DNA of 64,000 nucleotides from Berberis thunbergii (GCA_003290165.1 QNQO01000530.1:124001-188000); one strand, 5' to 3'; positions 12,758-25,189 are shown, numbered from the stretch's first letter. A program made the numbers and translations. Notes: generated by a model from the letters alone, not told the origin.

Positions 12758-13507
12758 GTACTTTTTGGCTGAAGTATGGGTTGTGACATACGGTTGGTTC
12801 ATGCTGAAAGTACAAATCGAGGTCGTGGAGTTTTAGTAGTTTTGCAAAGGAACATAGAAATGTAATTTTTTTCTTCATGTGCCAACTTCATTGGATTTTT
12901 TTATTGTTTATTTTACATTTCAAGTTGCATAGGATAGGTCATGTTAACAAAGTGTATATCAAATACAAATATTACTAAGAGTGCTTGTAGGTGTTCACTA
13001 AGTGCTGACTTTTTTATGACGTGCATATTCAGGGTGGAAGTTGTGATCCCTACTCCATGCCTGCATTTGGCACTGAATGCATGCACCGCTGCTGCAGTTG
13101 TTGTTATGTTGTGAGTTTCTCCTTCTAAAGTTGGACTTTCGTTATCAAGATACATTTCTGTTCACATGAGATCTAAGCTTGAAATTGCTGAAAATGGCAT
13201 CTTAATAATCAATGACGTTTACAATGCCAACCCCATGAGTACAAAGGCAGCTACGACTTGCTAAAAATTATAGACAACAATGGAAAACGAGTTGCCATTC
13301 TTGGGGACATGCTGGAACTTGGTTTAATGGAGACAACAGCTCACGAGACTGTGTTTAGGTTGTGCTTTGATGCCCGCATTAGTCTGGTTGCACTTGTGGC
13401 AAGAAGTATCTGGCAGCAACCAAGGCATTGGGTATATTTGGGATGACAAACGTTATTTGTGAGTCTGATGATGAAGCTCTTGCACTAAAAATCACAGGTA
13501 ATTTAAC

Positions 13508-14359
13508 AGGGGGTATTCAATTATGGATTTTAATAGATTGTGAAAAAATTTAAATCTCATGGATTTTAAAATATTTCAAAGGAGTTTACAAAATTCACTC
13601 AACATTGATATATTTTAAGTAACTGGATTTTGTGGATTTTATAGAATCCACTGGATTTTGATGGATTCTTATTATTGGATTTTCTGAATTTTATAAAGGA
13701 TTGTTATGAATTTCTATTGATTCTTATAAATTTCTGTAAATTCTTATGAATATGCTATTAATCATAGGAAGTTATGAAACAACGTCACCTACATTGTTAT
13801 CCATGTCAACACAAATCATAAAACATCCCTCAAATATTAATAAAACAATCGTTTGTATGCTATGTGAATTTTATTTCAAATTAAAAAAAAAATTCAAATA
13901 CATTGAATATGGTCCAAAAATAATACAAATAACTATTTTCTTTTGAAAAGAAGAAATAATGCAAATAGTTTCTTTTGAGAATCTTCACTTAATACTTTTT
14001 TTGGGAACACCTTAAACTTGTATGTGCAAGCAAAAACAAAATACAGATGTGTATATAAATAACATTTGTTGATTTTTTTTTTTGCTCTAAAGCAAAATGT
14101 AGCAATGGAATAACATCAAATTCTGCTTCATAAGCATATACAACAAGCAAAATGTAATCAAAACTTCTACAAATGAATTTTGTAAACGATTACCATGCAT
14201 CAAACTTGGAGAAATTCAAAGCTTATTTTAGCAAACCAAATGTTCATTGGATACAGATAATCTTACCAAAATGTTCAAAATATTCATTGGAAGATAACCT
14301 TACCAAATGTTCAAAAAAAAAATGAAGAGAGGACAAGAAAAATAAAAATGAGAGGAAGA

Positions 14360-14420
<61 letters not shown>

Positions 14421-14968
14421 GAACAAGAACAAAAGAAAGGAGGAAGTGCGGGTGGTGGTGCAACCAGCAGTGGTAGGGCATGGTGGTGTGGACGAAAGTT
14501 GTGGGGTGAGGTGGTGCTGCTCTTGTGAAGAGAGGAAAGAAGGGAAGGTGGTAGTGTCTTTGAGTAGATTACAAAAAATGGGATGATGACGTTCTTTAGC
14601 GAAAATGGTGGTGTTATTTAACAATAGTCAAGATAAATCCGTTGAAATATGGGGGGAGGGGGTGAGGTTGGATTTGGAATAACTCTTGTTATGTATACTT
14701 TTCACTCACAAATCCTTCAAAATCCACAACTTTAGAAAATTCATTAAAATCCACTACTTTTTTAATACCCCCTAATTTTGGTGGACTTTTGAAAATCATG
14801 AATTGAATACCCCCTGATTTTAATGGATATAAAACAATCATTTAAAATCTGTATTTGAATACCCCTAGATTTACATGTATTGTTTTAAATCCTTAATTGA
14901 ATACTCTGATATTTTAATGGATTTTAAAATCTTCTACAGTCTATTACAATCCATAATTGAATACCCCC
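13508..14968. mobile_element. 1.46 kb DNA-transposon-like element in MurF last intron
   Basis: It starts (C)AGGGGGTATTCAATTATGG and ends with the inverse, CATAATTGAATACCCCC(TTC); the ends pair over about 30 bases with two mismatches. TAA stands beside both ends (13505-13507, 14972-14974), so a 3-bp PIF/Harbinger-like duplication is possible, though the outermost two or three bases of the ends do not match. No transposase is seen. Inside lies an (AAT)n microsatellite at 14362-14419. The right 270 bases repeat the end motif AATACCCC five times, at about 14764, 14807, 14855, 14903 (as AATACTCT) and 14961. Confidence 0.65.
14360..14419. repeat. (AAT)n microsatellite
   Basis: About 20 uninterrupted AAT units. 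On the minus strand it reads as a run of isoleucines in a spurious ORF. Confidence 0.95.
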
Positions 14969-15299
14969 TTCTAAGTCCTGATGACATTGTTTTGGTGAAA
15001 GGTAGTCGTGGTATGCAAATGAAGAAAGTGGTTAATGCAATTAAAGTCGTCCATTGAAAGTCGTCAATGCAATTAAAGCAGATCAGTTAAATGATTGTCT
15101 GGTAGATCTATTACAATGTAAAACAGGCAAGTTCCCAGCCAAAGCCAAATGCTTTGGTATGCCACTTGGGGGAAAATGCAAGAACATAAAGGTGTGGGAA
15201 CACTACCTATTGATAGAATCTGTAGTCGACTAGCATTGTAGAAGAGGAAGCATATATCAAAGGCAACAAGGTTCAATCCAAGGCCAAGCTTGTTCATTG

Positions 15300-15790
15300 C
15301 ACCTATAAGCTCATAGTGGATGGGGTGGTGGCACTGGTGCACCCGACTCCATTTCTAATCTCACAAACTGTGTAGTCGTGGCAGCGGCAATGGCCAACTC
15401 CAAAGTTCGGAACAACCATCCACTTATTGTCGGGAGCCCTTGCTTTATAATGGTTCAGCCAATCCCTCAATGCATCAACTTCTAATGCGCCCCACAACTT
15501 GTCCCAATGCCCCCTTTCACTAAATACTGCCTTAGAAGCTTTACTCTTACCTTCTTCCATCCATTTTCTGGATCATAGCCTATAACTTAGACAAGGCATG
15601 AAACCCATAGTGGCCATCTGACTTGACGTTGAGTATGTTAAGAGTGTAGGTGTTCATGAATGGGAGAAGTTGATCCATAGGATGATGAAGGACGATTCGT
15701 TAGGTGCCACACTAGCATGTGTAGCCAACTCTTCTTTCGACGTCAAATTTCATTTTTTCGAAGGTGGACATCTTCCCTTTCTTAACGACA
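15300..15790 (-). pseudogene. decayed OTU-protease fragment of MULE type
   Basis: On the minus strand, pieces in two frames match the OTU cysteine-protease domain carried by some plant MULE transposons. NVKSDGHYGFHALSK (about 15588-15635) corresponds to the catalytic DG(N/H)CGFRA region; a WKKVRVKLL piece follows; then LRDWLNHYKARAPDNKWMVVP (about 15410-15480) corresponds to the strand before the second half. The catalytic Cys is replaced by Tyr, and frameshifts and stops interrupt it. It is a relic, similar in kind to the gene at 60.7-63.4 kb. The exact limits are uncertain. Confidence 0.6.
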
Positions 15791-16219
15791 TTGCCCTTTC
15801 CGACTTTCTTAGTTGGTGGTTCGCTTAGGTGGAATTTAAACAAAAGCATGTAGTTAACAAAAAACCATTGAAGATCTTAAACCCATTGAAAGCATCACTT
15901 AGTTGTTTTGGTTTCCTCTTGTTTATTAAAGGCTTTTCACATCATTAGCTGGGTAGACTTTGGGGGATTTTCAGTTTTTACCATTTCAAAGCTCCGTAGG
16001 TTGAACTAAACAAAGTTACATAGTTCGATCCATGAAACTTTTATCATTGAAACTTGTCACGAAAAATGCCAAAAATATGTCACATATGGTTTACCATAGG
16101 AAATAAACTGTAGGAGTGGGGTTAAAAAAAAATGTGATGGGGTGAGGGCTTTTCAGTCAATTTATTTGTTAAATTAGTGTAACTAAATTTCCTAATTGAA
16201 ATATACCACTTGTCCATTA
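15791..16219. other. intergenic
   Basis: No gene or element recognised between the OTU relic and the hAT element. Confidence 0.4.
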
Positions 16220-16227
16220 GTTGGCAC

Positions 16228-17210
16228 TAGGGGTGGGCATTTAGGACCGAAAGCCCGGACCGAATCGACAACCGGACGGATCAGGTCGGTTCGGATCGGT
16301 TTTTATTAATTAAAAATGTTTCGATTGTAAAAGCTTGGCCTGGCCCGAAGATTCTGGTCCGAGCCTCGGTTTCCATTTCTGATGCCCGTCGGGTAACCGG
16401 CTCGGCCCAGGTTAAACCCATCTTGCTTTTTAAACCCCATATGAAGGCATATGAAGGCTCCCTTTAAACCCCATATGAAGGCTCTGTCTCCGTTCTCATT
16501 CTTTCTGTTTCGCCATGGCGGATTTGGGTTTCCTTTCCGAAACAGACGACTCTGCCGTCGACTCCATCATTGCAGAAGCAATGGACCACTGTGTTCTAGA
16601 GCAAGTTTCATCATAAACCTCTCAGGAACAACTCTTCTCCTGACCGCCTCCTCACAGCGAAGGCAAAGCATCGACCGCCTCCCTTTCCTCACAGCGAAGG
16701 CACGAGATCGACCGCCTCCCTCTCCCCTCCCTTCCCCACCTTTCCCTAGATCAAATCCGATCTCAGCAAAGGTGGAGGCCTACTCCCAGCCCTACTCTCA
16801 ACGAAGGCGGAGGCCGAGCCGCCTCCCTCTCCCCTCCCTTCCCCGCCTTTCCCTATATCAGATCTGATCTCAGATCTTGATAAGATCAGATCTTGATAAG
16901 ATCAGATCTTGATCCACCTTACAGACGATGAATGAAGTATACAGATCTGATCTTGTAATTTGTTGTATGTTTTTTTTGTAATTTTTTGATATAATTTTTG
17001 TACGTATGATGAATGAAGTATTTTTTTTTTACTGTAGAAGTATTTTTTTGCTCTTAGGACCGATACTGACCCGTAAAATCAATTAACCGGGACCTCGGTT
17101 ACCCGGTCAACTCGGTCCGATTTCGGGTCTCATAAACACAGGTCCGAATTTCTCGGACCAATTTTCAATTTTTAGCTTTTGGGCCGGTTACCCGTACTTG
17201 CCCAGCCTTA
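16228..17210. mobile_element. non-autonomous hAT element A (983 bp)
   Basis: Bounded by a perfect 8-bp duplication GTTGGCAC (16220-16227 and 17211-17218). The termini are TAGGGGTGGGCA and, inverted, TAAGGCTGGGCA. Both subterminal zones are crowded with CCGG/CGGT-rich motifs in opposite orientation (GGTCGGTTCGG on the left, CCGGTTACCCG on the right). The middle contains CAGCGAAGGCGG and AGATCAGATCTTGAT blocks also found in the element at 54.4 kb, so the two are relatives. No transposase is encoded. Confidence 0.88.
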
Positions 17211-17238
17211 GTTGGCACCAATAGTTTGTTGAGAAGAT

Positions 17239-17347
17239 TATTTTTTTCCTTAACCTTCCCCACCCCATGCCGTCAACTGGGTTCGAACTCGTGAAGTGTG
17301 ATCTCATCTGTCACACCTCTACTAACTCATCTGATACACCTTTGGCT
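17239..17347 (-). mobile_element. tRNA-derived SINE, copy 2
   Basis: Same family as the copy at 12.0 kb: minus-strand start GCCAAAGGTGTATC, A-box-like GAGTTAGTAGAG, B box GTTCGAACCC, short T/A tail. It is flanked by an 11-bp duplication GTTGAGA(A/G)GAT (17228-17238 and 17348-17358) with one mismatch. It landed a few bases from hAT element A. Confidence 0.85.
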
Positions 17348-17489
17348 GTTGAGAGGATGAACTCCCTCATAAGAGATGTAGATGAAGGAGAAAAAACATA
17401 CAAGTTTGATAATAAAATTTGAGCTCAATTTGAATAGAAAATTTGTTCTTCATTGGGTTGTAGATAAACTCACATATAGATCAGAATAG

Positions 17490-17830
17490 TGGTATCAGAG
17501 CAATCAATCCTTCGGATTATCTTCACCATGGCTGACAAAACTCGATTTAAGGGGTGGAAGTGTTAGCAAATAAGAGTTAAGAGAGGTGCAAAATCAGATC
17601 TCCCAACTTTGTAGAAGGTTTCATTAAGGAAAGACAAGCTAGAGAACAAGGAAAGAAGATGATTGAGAATGATTTGAGCGGCTCTTCAAGTTTCTTCAAG
17701 TGAATGTACCCATCGAGAAAAATAAAGCAGTTGAGATTGGAGAAATTAGTTGGGTAAGAAATCACGAGAAGATGATCATCAACAATGAAACAATTAGCGA
17801 GCAAATCACAACACGACAAGCTTATCAAGT
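17490..17830 (+). mobile_element. 5' stub of an LTR retrotransposon
   Basis: A plus-strand primer-binding site TGGTATCAGAGCAATC at 17490 is followed at 17528 by ATGGCTGACAAAACTCGATT, which looks like a gag start, then a frame with stops every few dozen codons. Any LTR must lie to the left, but I could not delimit it. I infer a truncated or very worn element. Confidence 0.5.
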
Positions 17831-18651
17831 TGATGATTCAAGTAAGTTTTTTAAAAAATCATAAGAATAATTTTATTAATTTAATATCTATATGTTATAT
17901 AAAAGGGTTATTTTGATTTTGGGGTCCGTTTTAAAAATTATTTGAGTATGAGGTCCAAAATGGCATAGTCAACTAAGTTGACTGTCAATGAGTTTTTAAT
18001 GCGACTCTCGACCTTTTATTTAGACAAGCGGTGATAACACATCAAATAAGCCTCTAATCACGATCGTACACTTGGCAAAATCATCCATCGCAAGGAACAA
18101 ACACTTCGATCTTAATACAGATATCGGGTTCGATCTCAGAGGTCCGAAAAGGCAAACCTAGTCATTAAAGCCCAAAAGGCTCATTGATAATAGATCATGA
18201 GTAAAGGATCAAGTCCAGGCCCAACAGATTTCTTCCCTTAAAGAAGAGAGATGTTACAGAGAAGTACGTCAATGTAAGAGGAGATCGTTGTGAAGAACAT
18301 CTCGTCTCATCTCATCACACTCTACATGCTTAAGTCATGCAGAAAGTTAATTACGTATATTATATAAGGTAAAGAGAACATTTGAAAAAAATATACAAAA
18401 ATAACTAAACTATATTTTGTTCAAGAGTTAAGCATCGGAGTGCCTTTGCCCATCAAATAGGTGGTCTTTGGCAGTCTCACTATGTTTTGCAGATCAGATC
18501 TCTAGGACGGATTTGAACGCATCAAGCGGTATATAAAATTTGTACGTAGTGATTATCCACACAACGAGGGTCTTGGTAACATACAAATTTCTTGGCCGAT
18601 CAAGTACTAATGATAATATTAAAAACATGCAGGAGCATCCTGCCCACCAAG
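17831..18651. other. intergenic
   Basis: No gene recognised. It serves as the 5' flank of the tRNA gene; a CAA triplet just upstream of the tRNA (18648-18650) fits the usual plant tRNA initiation context. Confidence 0.4.
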
Positions 18652-18723
18652 GGTTCCATGGTCTAGTGGTCAGGACATTGGACTCTGAATCCAGTAACCC
18701 GAGTTCAAGTCTCGGTGGAACCT
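18652..18723 (+). tRNA. tRNA-Gln (anticodon CUG)
   Basis: A 72-base tRNA gene with a 7-bp acceptor stem (GGTTCCA with TGGAACC), D arm TGGTCTAGTGG (A box), anticodon loop CTCTGAA giving CUG (reads CAG, Gln), and T arm with GAGTTCAAGTCTC (B box). All stems close and there is no intron. A polymerase III stop TTTT follows at 18736-18739. It looks functional. Confidence 0.96.
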
Positions 18724-20220
18724 CTTCTTTATTTCTTTTGTATCGTTTTATCTATTTGACAATTAATTACTTTAGCAAGTTCATGGTTGCAGTACATAAA
18801 CCTATACATTTTTTTAGTTTTCTATATCTCTCGATGCGTTTTCGGAATGCTGAAACTGGAAAAGATTACTTAAGCTGCATATGTTAGATGTTCTTTTAGT
18901 GAAATATAACTATTAAACAAGAAAGACGTGCTTGACATAGGCGAGTCCATCAGAATTTGTGTTGCCACTGCAGGGTCATCTTCTCCTCCTACCCAACTTA
19001 CACCCCAACAATCTTAATGACCTGCTCAAGGTCCCTCACTGTGCTTCTACGCACGAAAATCTCAGGTTCAGTAGGCCATCATTGCCTTCACAAGCTATAC
19101 CAGAATTGGTGATTTAGCTTGGAAGTTTAAGAAAACCAAAAGTTTTGAATCATAAATCCACTAACAATCACAATAAGACCCAAGCGGGCTGTAGTGCATC
19201 AAGCAGAAAGGATTGAGGTGGATGGTGGAAGTTCCTATACAGAACCTTCTGTAGCTTGTTACAGACTTGTCGAAAGGTATCTATAAACTTGTCTTTTAAA
19301 TTGGGAAAACTTAGCAGGAAAAGCAAATACATCCTAGCAAGATTCACAAGTCAATATATTGGGACACAACTTCCACTACTCTGGAGCCTAGCTTTAGCAA
19401 ACACTTTAAAATGTCATTTCTCACATTTGTGGAAGTTTCTGCTAAATTTTCCACTACAGAGTACATTTGTATGCGTATCTCCATGATTACTTATCGTATC
19501 AAGCTGAAACTTACATATTTCTAGAATTGTTCCACACCTTTGTTCCAAATTTCAGAATAGAGTAGCAGAAGGCTATATGATTTAAAAAAAATGATTTTCA
19601 ACAACATAAAAGGCACAACATGTGCAGTACCTAGGCAGCTGTTGTGCAAAACTTAGTAGGTTGTTCTGTGGATTGCAGAATGCAGATTAGTACAAATCAA
19701 GGAGTTAACTAAGTTTAATGAAACCTCTGGAAATTCCAACAAAACTGGTGCATAATGCCATAATCTCAAACTTTGCATAAACTCTTAAAGAGTGGAATCC
19801 AATTAATTATGGAACACAGACAGATTGTTGTTGTTGATCTCCGGTCCGACAAGATTCAAAGATAATCAACTTGCACCCATAACCTGTAAAGAAACAGAGT
19901 TTGTACTACAACTATTTCTGTTATCAGTATCATAGATTAGGGAAATAATTTAATCAAAATTTTTTGTAATTGAACTCGGCACTAATTTATTTTGGGGTAC
20001 AGGCTAACTTTTCTTTCTACGAAACAAAAAAAAAAAAAAAAAAAAAAAAGGCTGTTTATGATATTAACAATATGAAATATTCACATGAAAGAGGAAGGTA
20101 TGACCTGAGTCGACTTGGTTTTATGTATTTATGAATAACCATTGTAAGTCCTGAAACTGAGATGACAAGTGCTGAATTATTTTCATCTTCATGTTTTATT
20201 GGTTTTACACCATTTCTGTA
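18724..20220. other. intergenic / VPS8 3' flank
   Basis: No coding exon supported. The right end presumably holds the VPS8 3' UTR. A poly(A) run lies near 20028-20049. Confidence 0.45.
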
Positions 20221-23200
20221 TTATCGCTTTCTTGTCTTCTCGTTACCTACAAAACCATATTGCTTGTATGTTAAAGAAAAAAACAAAGCTTAGAACAAAA
20301 ATGCAATGATTAAAGAAAGACAGAGGTAACTCACCAAATATACTCGATCTTAAGGGGAAGCGAATTGATGATCCCTTTGCTTTCAGCTCTTTCAATTGCT
20401 TACCTTTACTTGCTTTTTCATTTTTTACACTAGTACTACTGCTCGCTAAAACATCAGTTCCTTTCTGTACTTTTTCATGGTAAACTGCAGGTGGCGCAAG
20501 CCTTAGCTGTGGCAGGTTTTCTATTTGGAAAGATCTCTGTGACTTCTGAAGATTACTCAAGATCTCAAACTGCAGAACCCAGTTACATAAGAGAAAATGG
20601 GATTAAGGGTTGAAAGTGAGGAACTACTGGAACCAAGATCATCAATTTGAAAAGTGAAACTTATTTACCCGAGAAATTTGATGTATGCCATATGGTTTCT
20701 CCACTAAATCAGATTCATTTGGATGCTGAACAGTAATAGCCCCTTGTGTCTGCTGTTGCCTTGGTACATAACTTCTGACCAGCCCACTCTCTGTAAACGC
20801 TGGTTTGTCTCTAGATCCACGGGTCCTCTTTTTAGGCATACAAACTGGACATCCTGATGCATGTCTATTCAAGGTTTCGTTCTCCTGGAATTCGCATTGG
20901 ATATGGGTCGTGTGACCACAATTGAATACTCGAATGCCTGATGTAGAAGAATCATTTGTTATGGGGCAACTGCATATGCAGCATATCAGATTCTGTGGAG
21001 CATATCCATGAGAAGCACCCTTTCTGAGTAAGCTCATGGTATAGAAAGTATCATCTTCAATCAAGGATTTGGCAGTGTCCTATGAATAAGGAGAACAAGA
21101 AATGACAGATATCATTTAGCTTTTATATAGGAAGAGCAACTTCAGCACAATGAGTGAGAAAGAAGGGGGGACAGCATGTAAAAATGTTTTCCATGCATTT
21201 AATGTGAAAACATATGAATTAAACAATAGAAAGTGACATAATAGTACCCAGAAAAGTTTTCTATTTCCTATTTACTACCCCCTTTTTTTAAAAATTTAGT
21301 ACCTTTTTCAAAACCCTAGGACATGATCTTCTCCTTTCTCATCTCATCTTCACCAACCTTTCTTCTTTCTTCTTTCCGATTCAGCTACCACCTCCAACTC
21401 CTTATGAAGTTAGGTCTGCACTAGCTGGCCACCACCACCCTAAACCCTAGATTTAACCTTTTTTTTCATGATTCAGCCACTACCGATAGCCACCACCAGC
21501 CTTGACCCCTTATAAAGTTAGGTCCATGCCAGTGGGTATTTAAGTTTCAAACAAGTGACCATCCCAACATTGCCCCATTAAACAACAGCAATAAAATCCT
21601 CCTAGGAAGAGAAAATTTACCTGTGTGAATACACAGGGATAGAGTAACACACTCGGCAAATACAACCCAAAGCATATAGGGGTAGGATCCAGGAAATTTT
21701 GTTTTGGACAAAATTTGTTGCAAACAAGGGAAAACGTTGTTTCCATAAGCTGGCACCAGCTATAAAGAACAGATCTTGAATTATATGAAGTCACATCAAG
21801 CCACCAAGACTGAGCCATAAGCAACTGATCTAAACCATGCTTTTAACAATGATATCATGTTTTCCTCATGGAACATTTGATATGGCTAAGGAATTAAGTG
21901 AGTTTGGTGAGGATGATCTTCACAGCTGGGAAATCATCTTTACAAAAGATTAACCCAAAATTCTACTCCATGTGTCACCCACAAAAGTGTGTAAAAAATG
22001 TGTCAATATAACATCATCCTATGTATATGTGTGTGCGAATCATCATGAGTTGCATACCTTACCAAAAAGACAATGGTGAAATACATGCAATGGAATGTCC
22101 TCTAAAGTATGAAATATACAAGAGTATAACTATAGCTATAGCTACATTTATTTGATACTGTTAAACATTTATGATTAAATAACAAATGCTAATCTATATG
22201 TTTAAAACAAAAAGTATCTTAACATTAAAAACACTAAGAATCTAAACGTCAAACAAGAAAGCGCATAATCATCAAACAAGAGTATGCCACCCTTTTGAAA
22301 GTTCATGCAACTAGGGTTGAAAACCGAACCGACAGTTCAATTTTTCGCCCAAACCGAGAACCGAACCGACTTTTATCGATTTCAAAATTTTTAAACCGAA
22401 ACTGAACCGACCGACTAAATTAAGCATGTTATAGTATTTTTACATATAATATATTATTCATTATATATATTCGGTTTTGTCGGTTAAATCACTTAAAAAC
22501 TAAACCAATCATATTGGCTTTGAATTTTCTAAAACTAAAACATGTTTCAACATAAACCGAACCCATCGGTTTGGTTCGGTCGATTTAATCGATTTAGTCG
22601 ATTTTTTGGTCAACCCTACATGCAACAAAGTAGATCTCCCATACAACTTGACATGCCATATATAGTTCATAATATAGAACCTGCCACTTGGTTAGGGTTA
22701 AACAAACATAATTTTATAATATTAAATAAAATTTTTTTTAGAACATTCAGAAAGAAGTTTGGCCAGAATTCTTTATATATTACATGATTAACAAAGAGAA
22801 CAACTAAGGGTCTTACCAGAATTCTTCTCTCGAAGCCATATGTCCCCAACATTCCCATGATAGTCAGCTTAAAGTCACCAAACTCCTGGCTGCCATTATC
22901 AGAAAGAAGCTTGGCCATGATAGTTGGAAGGTGTACATAGCCTATCATTCCCTCAACTATTTCTTTGATGAACTGAGCAAAGAGCTTATGCAATATATGG
23001 GCTCCTTGGTTGAACTTTGTGATCCTCCAAGTAATTAATGCTTCATTATCCTCAATATGAAATGTCGTTGTTGGTATGCCAACATGGTTCCCTTTAGAAG
23101 TTGTTCGATCATCAGATGTTTCTTTCAAAGGCTCACAAAACCTGTACTAGAACTTAAATAATTACTTCAGGAGACAAAAGTATATACATATGAATTACAT

Positions 23201-23725
23201 TAATCTAGACATAAAATTGATGTATCCTTAATGAAGCACAATAGATGAACCATTATACTGAATTGAACACACTAAGGGTTTCCAATGGAAAATCCTAATA
23301 TAATATGAATAAGCTCTTCAAAGGGTAGAGAACGTAATGGTGTGATGTATCTAGTAAACGACAAAAATGGACATATCTACTACAGTCTTTTCATTAATTT
23401 TGGAAGTCCTTGGACAGTTGGACTGTAGAAATCTAAAAACGATTTATTTTTTTGATTAGTAATCATTTGAAATCTTATATTAGATACATACAGAACAAAC
23501 GAGCCCATTACGTCGACTTTGCAATTCGTTCGAGTAAAAGATTGGATTTCTAATTCTCTAATCATTAAAAGATGATAAAAATAAGAAATATTAATGATAA
23601 TAATAATAAAAGGCCAACGGGTTGGCAGACTTGTGGTGGATGGTATCATAAGCCCAGTGTTTAAACAGGTGTTTAATGGTTTTGGGATCCCATAGAAAAC
23701 CTAGCTCAGCCTTCATATAATTAAC

Positions 23726-23816
<91 letters not shown>

Positions 23817-25157
23817 GTAAACAAATAGAAATTTACTATTTTTTTAAGCTTTTAATTAAAATGATAATAAAAAAAATAAGATATTGTAATTTCTTAGCGC
23901 CCCACCAAGAAGAAATTTTGGATCAACCCTTGGCCGTGGAGGGCGTAGGCAACGGAAATAAGGCTGAAAATGAACCAACAAGCCAACAGGGTGCTAGTAA
24001 GACTTAAGGTATATCATATATGGTATCATAAGTTCAAGGTTTGCCAAAGGCATTTAAGTGGTTGAGGGACCCACTACAAACCTTGTGTTCTCTTTACAGA
24101 AGGGAAAAAAAAAATAGTAACAATAAAAAATCAACCAAACCATACCATAGATAAAGCATTTGAGAAGTGGATATGAAGATTCAAGCTAAGGGTTATATTT
24201 GGGGGTTGGCAGAATGGGTAAGTGAAAGGGCCACATGGTTCTGGTGGTTGGAAGAACATTATGAAGGGTATTATTGATGGTTGTGCATTCACGTTAAGTG
24301 TAAGGTTTGTTCTTATGTTCTTGTCAAATTAGGGGTCTTTTGGTGATGCCAGATAAGGCTATGTAGTTCATTTCCTGGAGAATCCAATTCAATTCCTCTA
24401 AAGACAAAAACATCAAGCTCAGACATCTCATCCTATTTGTCATCCTTTGGCGCCTATGGTTTGAGCGAATGAGTAGAGTCATGGAGGGGACATTGCATGA
24501 GGTGGATTGTGTTAGTTTGGAGGCCAAAAGCTCTCTGCTGCTGGTGTAGGGCCTTTGCGGAGTGCAAAGAGGTGCCCTCCAGGGATTACAAAATCAACTG
24601 GCTTGTGATTTTTTGAGAGAGAAAATTCAACAATTTATTAAAAAAAAAACCTAAACAAATATCCAAAAAGGGAAGCCCAAAGGGCCTGAAACAATAACAA
24701 AAAGTTATTCTGCCCATGAAATGCTCCCAAGAAAAAAAAAATGTACTCCTGGACCGGACACTCAGAAAAGAACAGGAGAGGAGTGCAGATGCCAAAGAAA
24801 GCAAATTACATCCACTATAATATAATCTCTAGAGCTAATAGAATATTAAAAAGCTCTCTAGTTTCTTTCTTGCCAAGGGATGAATCTCCAAACTACCCAC
24901 TTCTGCCTTTCGAAAAGACTTGGGACCTCCATTTAAAAAAGCATCGATTACAGTTCCAGGCAGCAGCCAATCAATATCTCCAATAAAATGGGACCAAATG
25001 GAACTAGCAATGCTAAATGAAGGAGCAAATGATCTCTACTCTCCCACTCTACCCCACACATGGGGCTAGCTGCCTCTACATCTGTGCCCCTATTGGTCAA
25101 CGCGTCCCTTGGGGATGTACAGTTCGATATTACTTCTGACATTAAAAAAATAATAAT

Positions 25158-25189
<32 letters not shown>

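Larger units (their letters stand above)
4813..15057 (+). pseudogene. MurF-like ligase pseudogene (UDP-MurNAc-tripeptide–D-Ala-D-Ala ligase family)
   Basis: Remains of a plant nuclear MurF homologue. In bacteria MurF adds D-Ala-D-Ala to the peptidoglycan precursor; plant copies are presumed to be plastid-targeted, and this one has a Ser/Thr/Arg-rich N-terminus. Exon 1 (4813-5660) encodes a WTAPEIAEAVNGK-like start, the ATP loop GVTGSVGKTTT and, out of frame, NGDDPLVMGI. Exon 2 is 12758-12861, exon 3 is 13033-13497 (LALNACTAAA, IINDVYNANPMSTKAA, VAILGDMLELG), and the last exon is about 14970-15057 (DDIVLVKGSRGMQM). Splice borders and phases of exons 1-3 fit. Damage: stops replacing Arg (two), Trp and Tyr codons, frameshifts near 4970, 5505, 13252 and 13400, and a small deletion after VRVVL near 5537. 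A Copia element fills intron 1 and another element fills the last intron. It cannot make an enzyme. The family assignment is by recognisable motifs. The exact start is uncertain; 4813 is the first ATG in frame with the leader. Confidence 0.85.

Noticed and set aside
14244..14624. 126-codon minus-strand frame with a long isoleucine run
   Set aside because: The run is the (AAT)n microsatellite and the frame has no other feature.
4813..15057. MurF as a recent transfer from a bacterium
   Set aside because: Plant-type introns with matching phases and a leader-like N-terminus argue for a long-resident nuclear gene.
17490..17501. Second functional tRNA or tRNA-like gene at the TGGTATCAGAGC motif
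   Set aside because: It is a retrotransposon primer-binding site: only the complement of a tRNA 3' end is present, without a cloverleaf.
23591..23824. Poly-isoleucine minus-strand frame
   Set aside because: It is the second (AAT)n microsatellite, in a VPS8 intron.
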